Assembly: GCA_039830035.1 (NCBI GenBank)
Contig: CP140038.1
Coordinates: 496,001 to 560,000 of the forward strand
DNA: 64,000 bases
Direction: 5' to 3'
DNA from: Buchnera aphidicola (Meitanaphis flavogallis)
GTDB taxonomy: Bacteria; Pseudomonadota; Gammaproteobacteria; Enterobacterales; Enterobacteriaceae
How positions within the stretch are numbered: position 1 is the stretch's first letter; each line of letters opens with the position of its first letter. Shown here in pieces: positions 1 to 10,710 of the stretch. The position numbers and the translations under genes are program-made. Below the pieces are notes generated by a model, which did no database searches, had not been told where the DNA came from, and saw only the letters and a list, made by a program, of their open reading frames with translations.

Positions 1-479
1 TCGAAGACGTTATAGCTAATTCTATAGTGGCTCAAATTTTATTCTTAGAATCTGAAAATCCTACTCAAGACATTTTTATATATATCAATTCACCAGGAGG
101 AGCAATTTCATCAGGTATGTCTATTTATGACACTATGCAGTTTGTAACGCCTCAAATTAATACAATTTGTATAGGACAAGCATGTTCCATGGCGGCTTTA
201 ATTCTTACTTCAGGAGAAAAAGGAAAGCGATTTTGTTTACCAAATTCACGTGTTATGATTCATCAACCATTAGGCGGATGCAATGGACAAGCTTCAGACA
301 TAGAAATTCATGCTCGAGAAATTATGATAATAAAAGAAACAATTAACAAGATAATGTCTATGCATACCGGAAAAAATATAAGCGATATTAAAAAAGACAC
401 TGAAAGAGATTATTTTCTTTCTGCTGCAGAAGCAATTGAATATGGATTAATAGATTCTATTTTATATCATCGAAAGTAA
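1..479 (+). CDS. clpP: ATP-dependent Clp protease proteolytic subunit (5' end outside window)
   Basis: ClpP is the serine peptidase that forms the proteolytic chamber docking with ClpX. The reading frame is open from base 3 ([11 protein letters not shown]) and matches the interior of E. coli ClpP, so the true start lies upstream; the GTG at 27 is an internal valine. The catalytic serine lies in GQACSMAA and the catalytic histidine in VMIHQPLGG, and the C-terminal part ([18 protein letters not shown]) is conserved to the end. clpX follows 110 bases downstream on the same strand, as in E. coli. The family assignment is firm; only the N-terminal third is unseen. Confidence 0.97.
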   Translation, partial: EDVIANSIVAQILFLESENPTQDIFIYINSPGGAISSGMSIYDTMQFVTPQINTICIGQACSMAALILTSGEKGKRFCLPNSRVMIHQPLGGCNGQASDIEIHAREIMIIKETINKIMSMHTGKNISDIKKDTERDYFLSAAEAIEYGLIDSILYHRK

Positions 480-589
480 TGTTTAAAAGTATTAAAAAAT
501 AATATTTGATACTAAAAACTAAAAAATACTAAATAAAAAAACTTACAATATCTTTATTGTATGTCATTACAATCATATAAGGAAAAATA

Positions 590-1876
590 ATGACAGATAA
601 TATTCAAAATAATAATAAAAAACCATTATATTGCTCTTTTTGCGGAAAAAACCAAAAAGAAATAAAAAAACTTATAGCAGGACCATCAGTTTATATTTGT
701 GATGAATGTATAAAATTATGTAATAACATTATTTACACAGAAAACAAAAATTCAAAAATATTAGAAAAAGATAAATATGAAATACCAACTCCCGATAAAA
801 TAAAGAAACATCTTGATAGCTACGTCATAGGACATAGTCATACAAAAAAAATTCTTTCAGTAGCAGTATATAATCATTACAAACGTATTCAACACTCAAA
901 TTGCGATATTGAATTAGGAAAAAGCAACATTTTACTTATTGGTCCTACAGGAAGCGGAAAAACATTGCTAGCAGAAACATTAGCAAGATTTCTTGATGTT
1001 CCATTTGCTATAACCGATGCTACTACTTTGACAGAAGCAGGATACGTAGGAGAAGACGTAGAAAATATCATTCAAAAATTACTAACTACTTGTGAATATA
1101 ACATAAAAAAAGCAGAAGAAGGAATTATTTATATAGATGAAATAGACAAACTTTCTCGTAAATCAGATAATCCATCTATAACTCGAGACGTATCTGGAGA
1201 AGGGGTTCAACAAGCTTTATTGAAATTAATAGAAGGAACTATAGCTTCAGTTCCTATGCAAGGTGGAAGAAAGCATCCGCAACAAGAATTTTTTAAAATA
1301 AATACTTCTAAAATTTTATTTATATGTGGAGGAACATTTTCTGGATTAGAAAAAATAATTTCTAAAAGAATTGAAACAGGCATGGGAATAGGATTTAACG
1401 CTAAAATTAAAAAAAATCAAAAAAAACATACAAAAAACAAAATACTAGAAAAAGTTAAACCTAAAGATTTAATTAAATTTGGATTAATTCCAGAATTTAT
1501 TGGAAGGTTGCCTATACTCACTACATTATACGAATTGAATAAAACAGCATTAATAGAAATTCTATGCAAACCTAAAAACGCATTAATTAAACAATATCAA
1601 AAATTGTTTAATCTTGAAGGAGTAGAACTAAAATTTCATAACGAAGCAATTGCATGCATAGCAGAAAAAGCGATAACTAGAAAATCTGGTGCACGCGGAT
1701 TACGTTCAATCATAGAAGTTATCCTTTTAGATACAATGTACAACTTACCTTCTATGGTAAATGTTAAAAAAATATTGATTAATAAATCAGTAGTTAATGG
1801 TAAGTCGATTCCAAAAATAATTTATAACAAGTATAAACCTGAAGAAATTCCTAACGGATTTAACAAAATTATCTGA
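590..1876 (+). CDS. clpX: ATP-dependent Clp protease ATPase subunit ClpX
   Basis: ClpX is the AAA+ unfoldase that recognises tagged substrates and threads them into ClpP. The 428-residue product is close to the E. coli length (424). An N-terminal zinc-binding domain is visible with Cys15, Cys18, Cys37 and Cys40. The Walker A motif GPTGSGKT lies at about 118-125 and Walker B (IIYIDEID) at about 179-186. The ClpP-docking IGF loop is present in GMGIGFNAK. The ATG is preceded by AAGGAAAAATA, a good ribosome binding site. It sits between clpP and lon in the ancestral order. The region after the IGF loop is richer in lysine and asparagine than in E. coli, as expected from AT bias. Confidence 0.98.
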   Translation: MTDNIQNNNKKPLYCSFCGKNQKEIKKLIAGPSVYICDECIKLCNNIIYTENKNSKILEKDKYEIPTPDKIKKHLDSYVIGHSHTKKILSVAVYNHYKRIQHSNCDIELGKSNILLIGPTGSGKTLLAETLARFLDVPFAITDATTLTEAGYVGEDVENIIQKLLTTCEYNIKKAEEGIIYIDEIDKLSRKSDNPSITRDVSGEGVQQALLKLIEGTIASVPMQGGRKHPQQEFFKINTSKILFICGGTFSGLEKIISKRIETGMGIGFNAKIKKNQKKHTKNKILEKVKPKDLIKFGLIPEFIGRLPILTTLYELNKTALIEILCKPKNALIKQYQKLFNLEGVELKFHNEAIACIAEKAITRKSGARGLRSIIEVILLDTMYNLPSMVNVKKILINKSVVNGKSIPKIIYNKYKPEEIPNGFNKII

Positions 1877-2042
1877 TTTCTATGAAAATAACATTTTTAT
1901 TTTTATGATCTTGACTTATTAATATTGAATATTGAATTGTTATTTCCAAATACTCAAGCTTGTTATAGCTTTAAACTAAATATTGGTAATTCAACATAAT
2001 TTTATAATATCAAAATATTGTTGAAACTAAGAGAGATTTTTT

Positions 2043-4385
2043 ATGAATCTAAAACGTTCTGAATACGTTGAAATTCCTGTTTTACCACTGCGAGACGTAG
2101 TTGTTTATCCATATATGGTTATTCCATTATTTATAGGAAGAAAAAAATCTATAAAATGTATTGAAGCTTCTATGATAAATAACAAAAAAATTATGCTAGT
2201 CGCACAAAAAGAAGCAGAAATAGATGATCCTACTAACGACGATTTATTTACTATTGGAACAACAGCTTCTATATTACAAATGCTAAAATTACCTGATGGA
2301 ACAGTTAAAGTATTAGTAGAAGGATTACAACGCGCAAATATAAAAACACTAAAAAATAATGGAAATTATTTTATTGCACAAATAGAACCAATTATTACTC
2401 CTAAAATTTCGGATAAAGAACAAACCGCATTAATTAGAACTGTATTAAACCAATTTAAGACATATATCGAATTAAATAAAAAAATTCCAACTGAAATATT
2501 CAATTCTTTATCAAATATAGACAATGCAGAAAAATTATCAGATACAATTGCAACACATATGCCATTAAAATTATATGAAAAACAATCTATCCTAGAAACA
2601 CATCGCGTTAATGATCGACTAGAACGTTTAATGGCAATAATGGAATCTGAAATCGATTTACTAAACGTAGAAAAACGCATTCGAAATCGAGTTAAGAAAC
2701 AAATGGAAAAAAGTCAAAGAGAATATTATTTAAATGAACAAATGAAAGCTATTCAAAAAGAATTAGGTGAAATGGATGATACTTTGGATGATAATGAACT
2801 TTTAAAAAGAAAAATTGATTCAGCTAAAATGCCAAAAGAAGCAAAAATAAAAACAGAATCTGAACTTAAAAAATTGAAAATGATGTCATCCATGTCTGCT
2901 GAAGCTACAGTAGTGAGAAGTTATATAGATTGGATGATACAAATTCCTTGGAATAAAAAAAGTAAAATAAAAAAGAACCTTCAAGAAGCACAAACCATTC
3001 TCGATTTAGATCATTTTGGATTAGAAAAAGTAAAAGAACGAATTTTAGAATATTTAGCTGTTCAAAGTAGAATTAGTAAGATAAAAGGACCTATATTGTG
3101 TTTAGTGGGACCACCTGGAGTAGGAAAAACATCATTAGGACAATCTATAGCAAGAGCAACAGGAAGGAAATATATTAGAATGGCTTTAGGTGGTATTAGA
3201 GATGAAGCAGAAATTCGAGGTCATAGAAGAACATATATAGGATCTATGCCTGGAAAATTAATTCAAAAAATCACAAAATCAGGAGTAAAAAATCCACTTT
3301 TTTTATTAGATGAAATAGACAAAATGTCTTATGATGTTCGAATAGACCCCGCATCTGCTTTATTAGAAGTATTAGATCCAGAACAGAACACAACTTTTAA
3401 TGATCACTATTTAGAAGTAGATTATGATCTTTCTGAAGTTATGTTCATTGCTACTTCTAATTCTACTAATATACCTGCACCATTACTCGACCGAATGGAA
3501 ATTATAAGAATTTCTGGTTATACTGAAAACGAAAAATTAAACATAGCTAAATCATATTTAAAACCAAAACAAATTCAAAGAAACGCTCTAAAAAAAAATG
3601 AGTTAATATTAGAAGATTCTGCTATTATTAATATTATTCGATACTATACGCGCGAAGCCGGAGTAAGAAATCTAGAGCGAGAACTATCAAAAATATGTAG
3701 AAAATGTGTAAAAACTTTAATTTTAAATCAATCTTTAAAAAAGATACATATTAATGATAAAAATTTACACTATTATCTTGGAGTTAAACGATTTGATTAT
3801 GGAAAAATAATTAATAAAAACCAAATTGGACAAGTCATTGGTTTAGCTTGGACTGAAGTTGGAGGTGAATTACTAACAATTGAAACCGCTTGCATATCAG
3901 GAAAAGGTAAATTAATTTATACAGGATCTTTAGGGGAAGTTATGCAAGAATCTATTCAAGCCGCACTCACGGTAGTAAGATCTCGTGCACATAAATTAGG
4001 AATAAAACAAAATTTTCATGAAAAACATGACATTCATGTCCATGTCCCGGAAGGAGCTACACCAAAAGATGGACCCAGTGCTGGAATTGCTATGTGTACA
4101 GCTATAGTTTCTTGTTTAACAAATAATCCAGTTCGATCAGATGTTGCAATGACTGGAGAAATTACCTTAAGAGGTCAAATTTTAACTATAGGAGGACTAA
4201 AAGAGAAATTACTAGCTGCTCATCGAGGTGGAATTAAAAAAGTATTAATTCCTTATGAAAATAAACGAGATTTAGAAGAGATTCCAAAAAATATTATTTC
4301 AGGTCTTTGCATTCATCCAGTCAAATACATTGAAGAAGTATTAAACTTATCATTAGAACACGCACCATGCGAACCAATAAGATAA
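2043..4385 (+). CDS. lon: ATP-dependent Lon protease
   Basis: Lon is a cytoplasmic AAA+ serine protease that degrades misfolded and regulatory proteins. The 780-residue length matches E. coli (784). The N-terminal substrate-recognition domain starts [14 protein letters not shown], followed by a coiled-coil region, Walker A GPPGVGKT near residue 355, Walker B ([10 protein letters not shown]) and the C-terminal protease domain with catalytic Ser in PKDGPSAG and catalytic Lys in [10 protein letters not shown]. The start ATG follows an AAGAGAG ribosome binding site. In E. coli hupB separates lon from ppiD; here it is absent. Its leader and start share 17 identical bases with those of htpG. Confidence 0.98.
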   Translation: MNLKRSEYVEIPVLPLRDVVVYPYMVIPLFIGRKKSIKCIEASMINNKKIMLVAQKEAEIDDPTNDDLFTIGTTASILQMLKLPDGTVKVLVEGLQRANIKTLKNNGNYFIAQIEPIITPKISDKEQTALIRTVLNQFKTYIELNKKIPTEIFNSLSNIDNAEKLSDTIATHMPLKLYEKQSILETHRVNDRLERLMAIMESEIDLLNVEKRIRNRVKKQMEKSQREYYLNEQMKAIQKELGEMDDTLDDNELLKRKIDSAKMPKEAKIKTESELKKLKMMSSMSAEATVVRSYIDWMIQIPWNKKSKIKKNLQEAQTILDLDHFGLEKVKERILEYLAVQSRISKIKGPILCLVGPPGVGKTSLGQSIARATGRKYIRMALGGIRDEAEIRGHRRTYIGSMPGKLIQKITKSGVKNPLFLLDEIDKMSYDVRIDPASALLEVLDPEQNTTFNDHYLEVDYDLSEVMFIATSNSTNIPAPLLDRMEIIRISGYTENEKLNIAKSYLKPKQIQRNALKKNELILEDSAIINIIRYYTREAGVRNLERELSKICRKCVKTLILNQSLKKIHINDKNLHYYLGVKRFDYGKIINKNQIGQVIGLAWTEVGGELLTIETACISGKGKLIYTGSLGEVMQESIQAALTVVRSRAHKLGIKQNFHEKHDIHVHVPEGATPKDGPSAGIAMCTAIVSCLTNNPVRSDVAMTGEITLRGQILTIGGLKEKLLAAHRGGIKKVLIPYENKRDLEEIPKNIISGLCIHPVKYIEEVLNLSLEHAPCEPIR

Positions 4386-4520
4386 AATATTTTACTTATA
4401 AAAAAAACATTGCATAATACATGAATAGCTGGCAAAACATTAAAAATGTTATTGCCAGTGCGCATCAAAAACTATATTTTAAAAAATATTAAAAATGAAT
4501 ATCATACGAAATCACTCATA

Positions 4521-5570
4521 ATGATTAAAAAAAAAATAAAATTAATATTTTCTAACATAATTATGTTAATATTTTTAATAATAATTTTCTTTTCATTAAT
4601 TATTACAAAAATAAACTACAATCCGTTAATAAATAAAAACAATTATGTTGTAACAATTAACGATGAAAAGATTAGTTTAGAAGAATTTACAAAACTATAT
4701 ACCCTTGAATTATTAAAAAATAAAGAAAAATTACATAAAAATAATTTAAATTCATTATATAATAAAAATTATACAAAAAATATATATCAAAAAGTATTAT
4801 CAAATATCGTTTATAAAACTTTATTAAAACAATATGTACAAAAATTAAATATATCCGTACATGATTCTGATGTAAAAAATTATATACATAACCAATCTAT
4901 TTTTAAAATAAATAATATTTTCAATATTCAGAAATATTACTCTTTTCTTAATTCAGCCAATATTAGTTCTTATAAATATAAAAAAAAGATTAAAATAGAT
5001 TTAAAAATAAATAAATTTATTTCTTTCATTTCTAATTCAACATTTATTTTAAAACATGAAATTAATAATTTTATTGAATTACTATCACAAATTAGAGTTA
5101 TAAAAAAAGCTACTATAAATATTCCTGAAACTTTTAAACATTTATACATTAACAAAAAATATTTTAAAAACTATCTTAACAAAAACAACACTATTAATTA
5201 TTTTCTTATTGCTAAAAAAATAATTAATGAACTGAATACAGGATCTGATAAATTATTAAAAAAAATAAAATTAAAATTTGAAAACTCCCAAAAATTTTCT
5301 ACATTCGAAATTAGCAAATTAAAAAAACTAATATTTAACCTTCCACTCCCTAAAAAAAATAATAATGTATATTTTAGTATTTTTAAAAATAATGGAAATT
5401 TATTACTAATTCAATTTTATAAAATACAACATAAAATTTTTTCAAAAAAACAAAAAAACATTATTATATCTCAATTACTTAAACATCACTTAAAAATGAC
5501 ACTAAACTCTATTCTCAATAATTTATATACTAATGCTAATATTTCATACGAAAAAATTAACTACCTTTAA
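4521..5570 (+). CDS. ppiD: PpiD-like periplasmic chaperone lacking the parvulin domain
   Basis: PpiD is an inner-membrane-anchored periplasmic chaperone near the Sec translocon. From this ATG the product is about 349 residues against 623 in E. coli. A membrane segment spans about 8-29, and then NNYVVTINDEKIS aligns with NNYAAKVNGQEIS of E. coli at the same distance from the start, which supports 4521 over an upstream in-frame ATG at 4446. The N-terminal SurA-like region is recognisable to about residue 195. The last 90 residues align with the E. coli C terminus (FNLPLPKKNNNVYF against FALPLPAKDKPSYG). The central parvulin isomerase domain is missing. Position between lon and mdlA is ancestral. 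The sequence is extremely rich in Lys, Asn and Ile. It could be a decaying gene, but the frame is fully open. Confidence 0.85.
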   Translation: MIKKKIKLIFSNIIMLIFLIIIFFSLIITKINYNPLINKNNYVVTINDEKISLEEFTKLYTLELLKNKEKLHKNNLNSLYNKNYTKNIYQKVLSNIVYKTLLKQYVQKLNISVHDSDVKNYIHNQSIFKINNIFNIQKYYSFLNSANISSYKYKKKIKIDLKINKFISFISNSTFILKHEINNFIELLSQIRVIKKATINIPETFKHLYINKKYFKNYLNKNNTINYFLIAKKIINELNTGSDKLLKKIKLKFENSQKFSTFEISKLKKLIFNLPLPKKNNNVYFSIFKNNGNLLLIQFYKIQHKIFSKKQKNIIISQLLKHHLKMTLNSILNNLYTNANISYEKINYL

Positions 5571-5782
5571 AAATATCTTTAAGATTTAAAAATTTACGCA
5601 TAACTGAATAAATTGTGTTTGACAGAAACGTTTCACATTGTATGAAGAGCAATCAATACTTAAACACATTTCATAAAAATCCATCTTGTAAATCATCAAT
5701 TAAAAAAAATAAAATAAAAAGAATATAAAAACTTTATCGTTATATATAATTAACATTTTAATTTAAATATTAGGAATTTTTT

Positions 5783-7519
5783 GTGGATTTATTCAAACAA
5801 TTAGGTTGGTATTTTTTAAGAGAATGGAAACAATATTTAATAGCTCTATTTTTATTAATTTGTATCTCTATTTTACAATTATTTCCACCAAAACTAGTAG
5901 GATTACTAATAGATTCTATTGTAAAAAAAGAAATTAATAGTACACAAACGTTTTCTTGGACTATAAAAATTTTATTAATTGCAATAGTAGTTTATATTCT
6001 TCGATATATGTGGAGAATCTTTTTATTCGGAGCAGCTTATAGACTTGCTACCGAACTCAGGATAAAAATTTACGATTACATCAGTAAAAAAAATCAAACA
6101 TTTTATTTAAAATATAAAACTGGAGATTTAATAACGCGAATTACTAGTGATGTAGATAAAGTAGTATTCGCAGCAGGAGAAGGAGTTTTGACACTTATTG
6201 ATTCCTTAGTAATGGGATTATCTATTTTAACTACCATGATAATAAACATTAATTGGAAATTAACTATTTGTTCCCTACTTCCACTGCCTATTATGATTAT
6301 AATAATAAATAAAATAGGTAAAAAAATACACTATAGTTTTCAAGAAGCTCAAACAGCATTTTCGCACTTAACTAACCATACACAAGAAAGTTTAAACAGT
6401 ATTAATTTAATTAAATCATTCGGTCTAGAAGAATATCGAATAAAAAAATTTTTTAAAATTCTAAAATATTTAAGAAAAAGAAATACTAAAGTTGCAAGAA
6501 TTGACGCTATGTTTGATCCAATTATACACCTATCTATTTCATTATCTAACTTACTAGCCATTTTTGTAGGGGGATGGTTATTTTGGAAAAAAATAATTAG
6601 TATAGGGCAATTAACTAGTTTCATAATGTATCTTGGATTAATGATTTGGCCAATGCTCGCTTTAGCATGGATGTTCAATATAGTAGAAAGAGGAAGCGTA
6701 GCATGGAAACGAATACAATCTATTCTCCATCAAAATAAATTAAAAGAAAAAAAATATGCAAATATTCCAATCTATTTAGAAGAATTAAATATTAATATAA
6801 AAAATTTTTACTATTACAAATGTACAACAAAAATCTTAAAAAATATTAATTTTTCACTTTATCCAGGTCAAACAATTGGAATTTGTGGACCAACTGGATC
6901 TGGAAAAAGTACTTTATTAAAACTAATTCAAAAACAATTTCCAATATCTAATGGAAAAATATTATACAATTCTATTCCAATTTCTCACTTCAACACACAA
7001 AAATGGAGAAAAAAAATATCCGTAATAGATCAAACTACCTTTTTATTTTCAGATACTATTTATAATAATATTTTGATAGGAAAAATGCACGCATCTCACC
7101 AAGAAATAGACCAAGTCATTCATCTTGCACAGTTACATGATGATATCATTAACTTTCCATATGGTTATAATACTCAAGTAGGAGAACGTGGAATGATGTT
7201 ATCTGGTGGACAAAAACAACGAATTTCAATAGCTCGTGCTTTATTAACAAAATCAGAAATATTAATATTAGACAATGCTTTATCAGCAGTAGATGGAGAT
7301 ACAGAATCAAAAATATTAAAAAATTTTAATAGTTTTATAAAACAAAAACGTACAATAATTATTTGTACTCATCGATTATCTTCTTTAATTAATGCTAATA
7401 ACATTATAGTTCTAAAAAATGGAACTATAATACAAAAGGGAAAACATAATGAATTAATTCAAGAACAAAAAAAATGGTATAACACCATGTACTTATATCA
7501 AAAAAATTTAGGAATTTAA
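5783..7519 (+). CDS. mdlA: Multidrug-resistance-like ABC transporter, subunit MdlA
   Basis: This is one half of a heterodimeric type IV ABC exporter, with an N-terminal membrane domain of six predicted helices and a C-terminal ATPase domain. It is 578 residues, like E. coli MdlA (590). Walker A GPTGSGKST is at about 369-377, the signature LSGGQ at 473-477 and the H-loop in ICTHRLSS. The residue after the Walker B aspartate, normally the catalytic Glu, is Asn498 (ILILDNALS); E. coli MdlA has Asp there. The start is GTG at 5783, giving MDLFKQLGWYF, which matches MRLFAQLSWYF. mdlB begins 6 bases after the stop, so the two are surely co-translated. The substrate is unknown. Confidence 0.95.
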   Translation: MDLFKQLGWYFLREWKQYLIALFLLICISILQLFPPKLVGLLIDSIVKKEINSTQTFSWTIKILLIAIVVYILRYMWRIFLFGAAYRLATELRIKIYDYISKKNQTFYLKYKTGDLITRITSDVDKVVFAAGEGVLTLIDSLVMGLSILTTMIININWKLTICSLLPLPIMIIIINKIGKKIHYSFQEAQTAFSHLTNHTQESLNSINLIKSFGLEEYRIKKFFKILKYLRKRNTKVARIDAMFDPIIHLSISLSNLLAIFVGGWLFWKKIISIGQLTSFIMYLGLMIWPMLALAWMFNIVERGSVAWKRIQSILHQNKLKEKKYANIPIYLEELNINIKNFYYYKCTTKILKNINFSLYPGQTIGICGPTGSGKSTLLKLIQKQFPISNGKILYNSIPISHFNTQKWRKKISVIDQTTFLFSDTIYNNILIGKMHASHQEIDQVIHLAQLHDDIINFPYGYNTQVGERGMMLSGGQKQRISIARALLTKSEILILDNALSAVDGDTESKILKNFNSFIKQKRTIIICTHRLSSLINANNIIVLKNGTIIQKGKHNELIQEQKKWYNTMYLYQKNLGI

Positions 7520-7525
7520 AAAATT

Positions 7526-9286
7526 ATGATAATAAAAATAAAATTTTATATAGTTAAAAATTTAGTACACTTTTGGCCTATATTAAAACGTTTAATGCAT
7601 TATGGAATAAACTACAAAAAAAAAATGACGTTAGGATTTTCTTTTTTATTATTATCTTCTATATCTGAAGTATTGGGCCCTGTATTAATTAGTAACCTCA
7701 TAAAAACTAGTTTAACTGCACATTATATATGTTATTCTATATTATTTAAAACAATAATAGCTTACATATTTTTACAAATCATATCAGCCCTATTTAATTA
7801 CTTTCAAGACATTATTTTTAATAATATATCAATAAAAATCGTTGAAACGTTACGATTTAACTTGATGCTATCAATATTAACATTACCCATTAATCAATTT
7901 AACAAAAAACCCATCGGGCAATTTATTTCATGTATAACAAACGATACAGAAGTGATTAAAGAGCTATATGAAACTTTCGTGACCACATTATTACGTAGTA
8001 TTATATTAATTAGTGTTACGCTTATAACTATGTTTAGTTTAGAATGGAGAATGGCTAGTATAGCAATAATTATTTTCCCATTAGTATCAATAATAACATT
8101 ATTATATCAATATTATAGCAAACCAATTTTACAAAAGGCTAAAACGTATATTACAAAAATTTATAACACCTTTCATGAAGTAATTAATGGAATTAACGTA
8201 ATACAGCAATTCGGATTAGAAAAAAAATTTAGAAAATCTATAGAAAACACTAGTAATCTACATTATCTAAATCGTATGAAAATGTTAAAATTAGATGGTT
8301 TTCTGCTGAGACCTTTACTTAATTTGTTCTCAGCTATAATATTGTGCGGATTAATTTTGCTATTTAGTTCATATCCCAAAGGATTTTTTGAAATTGGAAC
8401 TTTATATGCTTTTATTACCTACTTAGGACGCCTTAATGAGCCATTAATTACTATTGCTTCTCAACAATCTATTTTACAGCAAGCTATTATAGCAGGAAAA
8501 AGAATATTTAACTTAATTGATTTCCCAAAACAAAAGAATGGAACAGATCTTGTAAACTTAAAAACAGGGGACATATATATTGAAAATTTAAATTTCCAAT
8601 ATGAAAGTAATAATAAAAATACATTAAATAATATTAATTTGCATATCTTTTCAAAGCAATTTATAGCACTAGTAGGACGTACAGGAAGCGGAAAAAGCAC
8701 TCTTGCACAACTTTTAATGGGATATTATCCCATTAATCATGGAAATATTTATTTAGATAAACGAAATATAAACTCATTAAGTAACAATGTTCTACGTCAT
8801 GGAATATCTATTGTTCAACAAGATCCGATTATATTAAATGATTCAATTTTTAAAAATATTGCTTTTGGAAAACATATTTCTGAATCAAAAATTTGGAATA
8901 TTTTAGAACAAGTACATCTTACCAAATTAGTAAAATCGATGCCGCAAGGAATACACTCATGTCTAGGAGAAAATGGAAATAAAATATCTATAGGACAAAA
9001 ACAACTATTATCTATTGCTAGAATTCTAGTATCTATTCCAAAAATATTAATACTAGATGAAGCTACGGCCAATGTAGATCTAGAAACCGAAAAAAAAATA
9101 CAAACTATACTGGCTTCTATAAAACATTACACTACATTAATAGTAATTGCGCATAGATTATCAACAATAAAAAACGCGGATAAAATAATAGTTTTTAACC
9201 AAGGAAAAATTGTTGAAAAAGGATCACACGATTATTTAATAAATAAACAAAAATATTACTGGAAAATGTATAGAAATCAAAATTAA
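7526..9286 (+). CDS. mdlB: Multidrug-resistance-like ABC transporter, subunit MdlB
   Basis: MdlB is the partner half-transporter of MdlA. It has 586 residues (E. coli 593), with an N-terminal transmembrane exporter domain and an ATPase domain. Walker A GRTGSGKST lies at about 384-392 and Walker B with the catalytic Glu512 in ILILDEATANVD, while the signature is degenerate (ISIGQ at 487-491 instead of LSGGQ). Combined with MdlA, this leaves one canonical composite ATP site (MdlB Walker motifs plus MdlA LSGGQ) and one degenerate site. The first nine residues extend beyond the E. coli start, so translation might begin a few codons later, although the ATG at 7526 is closest to the mdlA stop. Confidence 0.95.
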   Translation: MIIKIKFYIVKNLVHFWPILKRLMHYGINYKKKMTLGFSFLLLSSISEVLGPVLISNLIKTSLTAHYICYSILFKTIIAYIFLQIISALFNYFQDIIFNNISIKIVETLRFNLMLSILTLPINQFNKKPIGQFISCITNDTEVIKELYETFVTTLLRSIILISVTLITMFSLEWRMASIAIIIFPLVSIITLLYQYYSKPILQKAKTYITKIYNTFHEVINGINVIQQFGLEKKFRKSIENTSNLHYLNRMKMLKLDGFLLRPLLNLFSAIILCGLILLFSSYPKGFFEIGTLYAFITYLGRLNEPLITIASQQSILQQAIIAGKRIFNLIDFPKQKNGTDLVNLKTGDIYIENLNFQYESNNKNTLNNINLHIFSKQFIALVGRTGSGKSTLAQLLMGYYPINHGNIYLDKRNINSLSNNVLRHGISIVQQDPIILNDSIFKNIAFGKHISESKIWNILEQVHLTKLVKSMPQGIHSCLGENGNKISIGQKQLLSIARILVSIPKILILDEATANVDLETEKKIQTILASIKHYTTLIVIAHRLSTIKNADKIIVFNQGKIVEKGSHDYLINKQKYYWKMYRNQN

Positions 9287-9319
9287 AAAAACAAACTATG
9301 AAATTTAATTCAATCAGAA

Positions 9320-9421
9320 TCTCTGTTAGCAATAACATAGTACCTGTATTACTTAATATGGCTGCTACTTTCCAGTCCTGACCAGTTTTTTAAGACTACA
9401 GTACTAGGATACTAACAGAGA
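9320..9421 (-). ncRNA. ffs: 4.5S RNA of the signal recognition particle
   Basis: On the minus strand a 102-nt hairpin RNA is formed by terminal arms TCTCTGTTAG and CTAACAGAGA. The apical part carries the conserved SRP motif CTGGTCAGGACTGGAA followed by AGTAGCAGCCA, matching the E. coli Ffh-binding loop (GGTCAGGTCCGGAA, AAGCAGCCA). This RNA binds Ffh and directs nascent membrane proteins to FtsY. It is transcribed against its neighbours mdlB and dnaX and fills most of the 302-base gap between them. The exact ends are set from the base of the stem. Confidence 0.9.
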
Positions 9422-9588
9422 ACTCTCTAAAACAATTATATATGAATTTTCATTAATAACAAACAATTTTTTTATAAAAAAATGAATATTTTGTCATGAC
9501 TAACTAAAACTATTCTTTTCTAAAAATCTTTTTTATAAATATAATATATGTTAATATTATTAATTCTATTTAGATTAAAATTGTAATA

Positions 9589-10710
9589 ATGAATTATCAA
9601 ATTCTAGCTAATAAATGGAGACCTCAAAAATTTAATGATGTTATCGAACAAAAATATATCATTACTGCTATATGCAATGGATTAAAATTAGGACGCGTAC
9701 ATCATACATGGTTATTTTACGGTACTCGCGGAACTGGAAAAACTACGATTTCTAGATTACTAGCTAAAAGTTTAAGTTGCGAAACAGGAGTGACACACAT
9801 CCCATGTAGAATATGTTCAAATTGTAAGGACATTGAAACAGGAAAATTCATTGACTTATTTGAAGTAGATGCAGCATCACGAACTAAAATAGAAGATATG
9901 AAAGAACTATTAAATAATGTTAATTACCTACCAACAAAAGGTAGATTTAAAATTTATTTGATAGATGAAATTCATATGTTATCAAAACATAGCTTTAATG
10001 CTCTCTTAAAAATAATTGAAGAACCACCAAAACATGTAAAATTTATTCTAGCAACAACTAATTTAGAAAAAGTACCAAAAACCATTTTATCGCGTTGTTT
10101 ACATTTTCAATTAAAGTCTATTAGTACAATTGCCATTGTAAACCAAATTAAGTACATACTATCCAAAGAAAATATATTTTTTGAATATGAAGCAATAAAA
10201 CTACTATCTGTAGAATCTAAAGGTAGTTTGAGAGATGCATTAAATTTAACAGAACAAGCAATTTCTATGGGAAATGAAAAAGTCTCAACTAAAATTGTAC
10301 AAAATATGTTAGGAAGATTAGACAGTAATCAAATACTAAATATAACTTTAGCATTACTAAAAAAAGATTCTAAAAAAATATTGTCATCATTAGAGTATAT
10401 TCATACAATTGACGTAAACTGGGAATGTATATTAGTAGAAATTCTTAAATTATTATATCAAATAGCTATATTTAAAGTGTTTCCACAAATAAGTAAAAGT
10501 TATTTATTTTGCGAAGACGAAATAGAAAATAAAAAAATATATTATATTTCAAAAAAATCTAAATACGTCGATATCCAATTATATTATCAAACTATATTAA
10601 AAGGCAGAAAAGAACTAAATATGGCCCCTAATTTGAACATTGGAGCAGAAATGATTTTATTACGCGCATTGAATCTTAATACTACTCCAATAAATATTGA
10701 TATAATTTGA
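9589..10710 (+). CDS. dnaX: DNA polymerase III clamp-loader subunit (gamma-like, truncated DnaX)
   Basis: DnaX is the ATPase of the clamp loader that places the beta clamp on DNA. The 373 residues cover domains I-III. Walker A GTRGTGKT is at about 45-52, zinc ligands are Cys64, Cys73, Cys76 and Cys79, the DExx motif is YLIDEIHML, and the sensor-like ILSRCLHF is present. The protein stops just after RALNLNTT, where E. coli domain III ends, so the Pro-rich linker and the tau-specific domains IV and V (DnaB and polymerase binding) are missing. E. coli tau is 643 and gamma 431 residues. No long A-run frameshift site is visible near the end. ybaB follows after 184 bases. Confidence 0.96.
   Translation: MNYQILANKWRPQKFNDVIEQKYIITAICNGLKLGRVHHTWLFYGTRGTGKTTISRLLAKSLSCETGVTHIPCRICSNCKDIETGKFIDLFEVDAASRTKIEDMKELLNNVNYLPTKGRFKIYLIDEIHMLSKHSFNALLKIIEEPPKHVKFILATTNLEKVPKTILSRCLHFQLKSISTIAIVNQIKYILSKENIFFEYEAIKLLSVESKGSLRDALNLTEQAISMGNEKVSTKIVQNMLGRLDSNQILNITLALLKKDSKKILSSLEYIHTIDVNWECILVEILKLLYQIAIFKVFPQISKSYLFCEDEIENKKIYYISKKSKYVDIQLYYQTILKGRKELNMAPNLNIGAEMILLRALNLNTTPINIDII

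Noticed and set aside
27..479. Complete short ClpP starting with GTG at 27
   Set aside because: The frame is open to the window edge and the residues before it match internal ClpP, so the gene is cut by the window, not shortened.
2014..2042. Heat-shock (sigma-32) promoter for lon or htpG
   Set aside because: Partial matches to the -35 element only; no CCCCAT-like -10 at proper distance was found.
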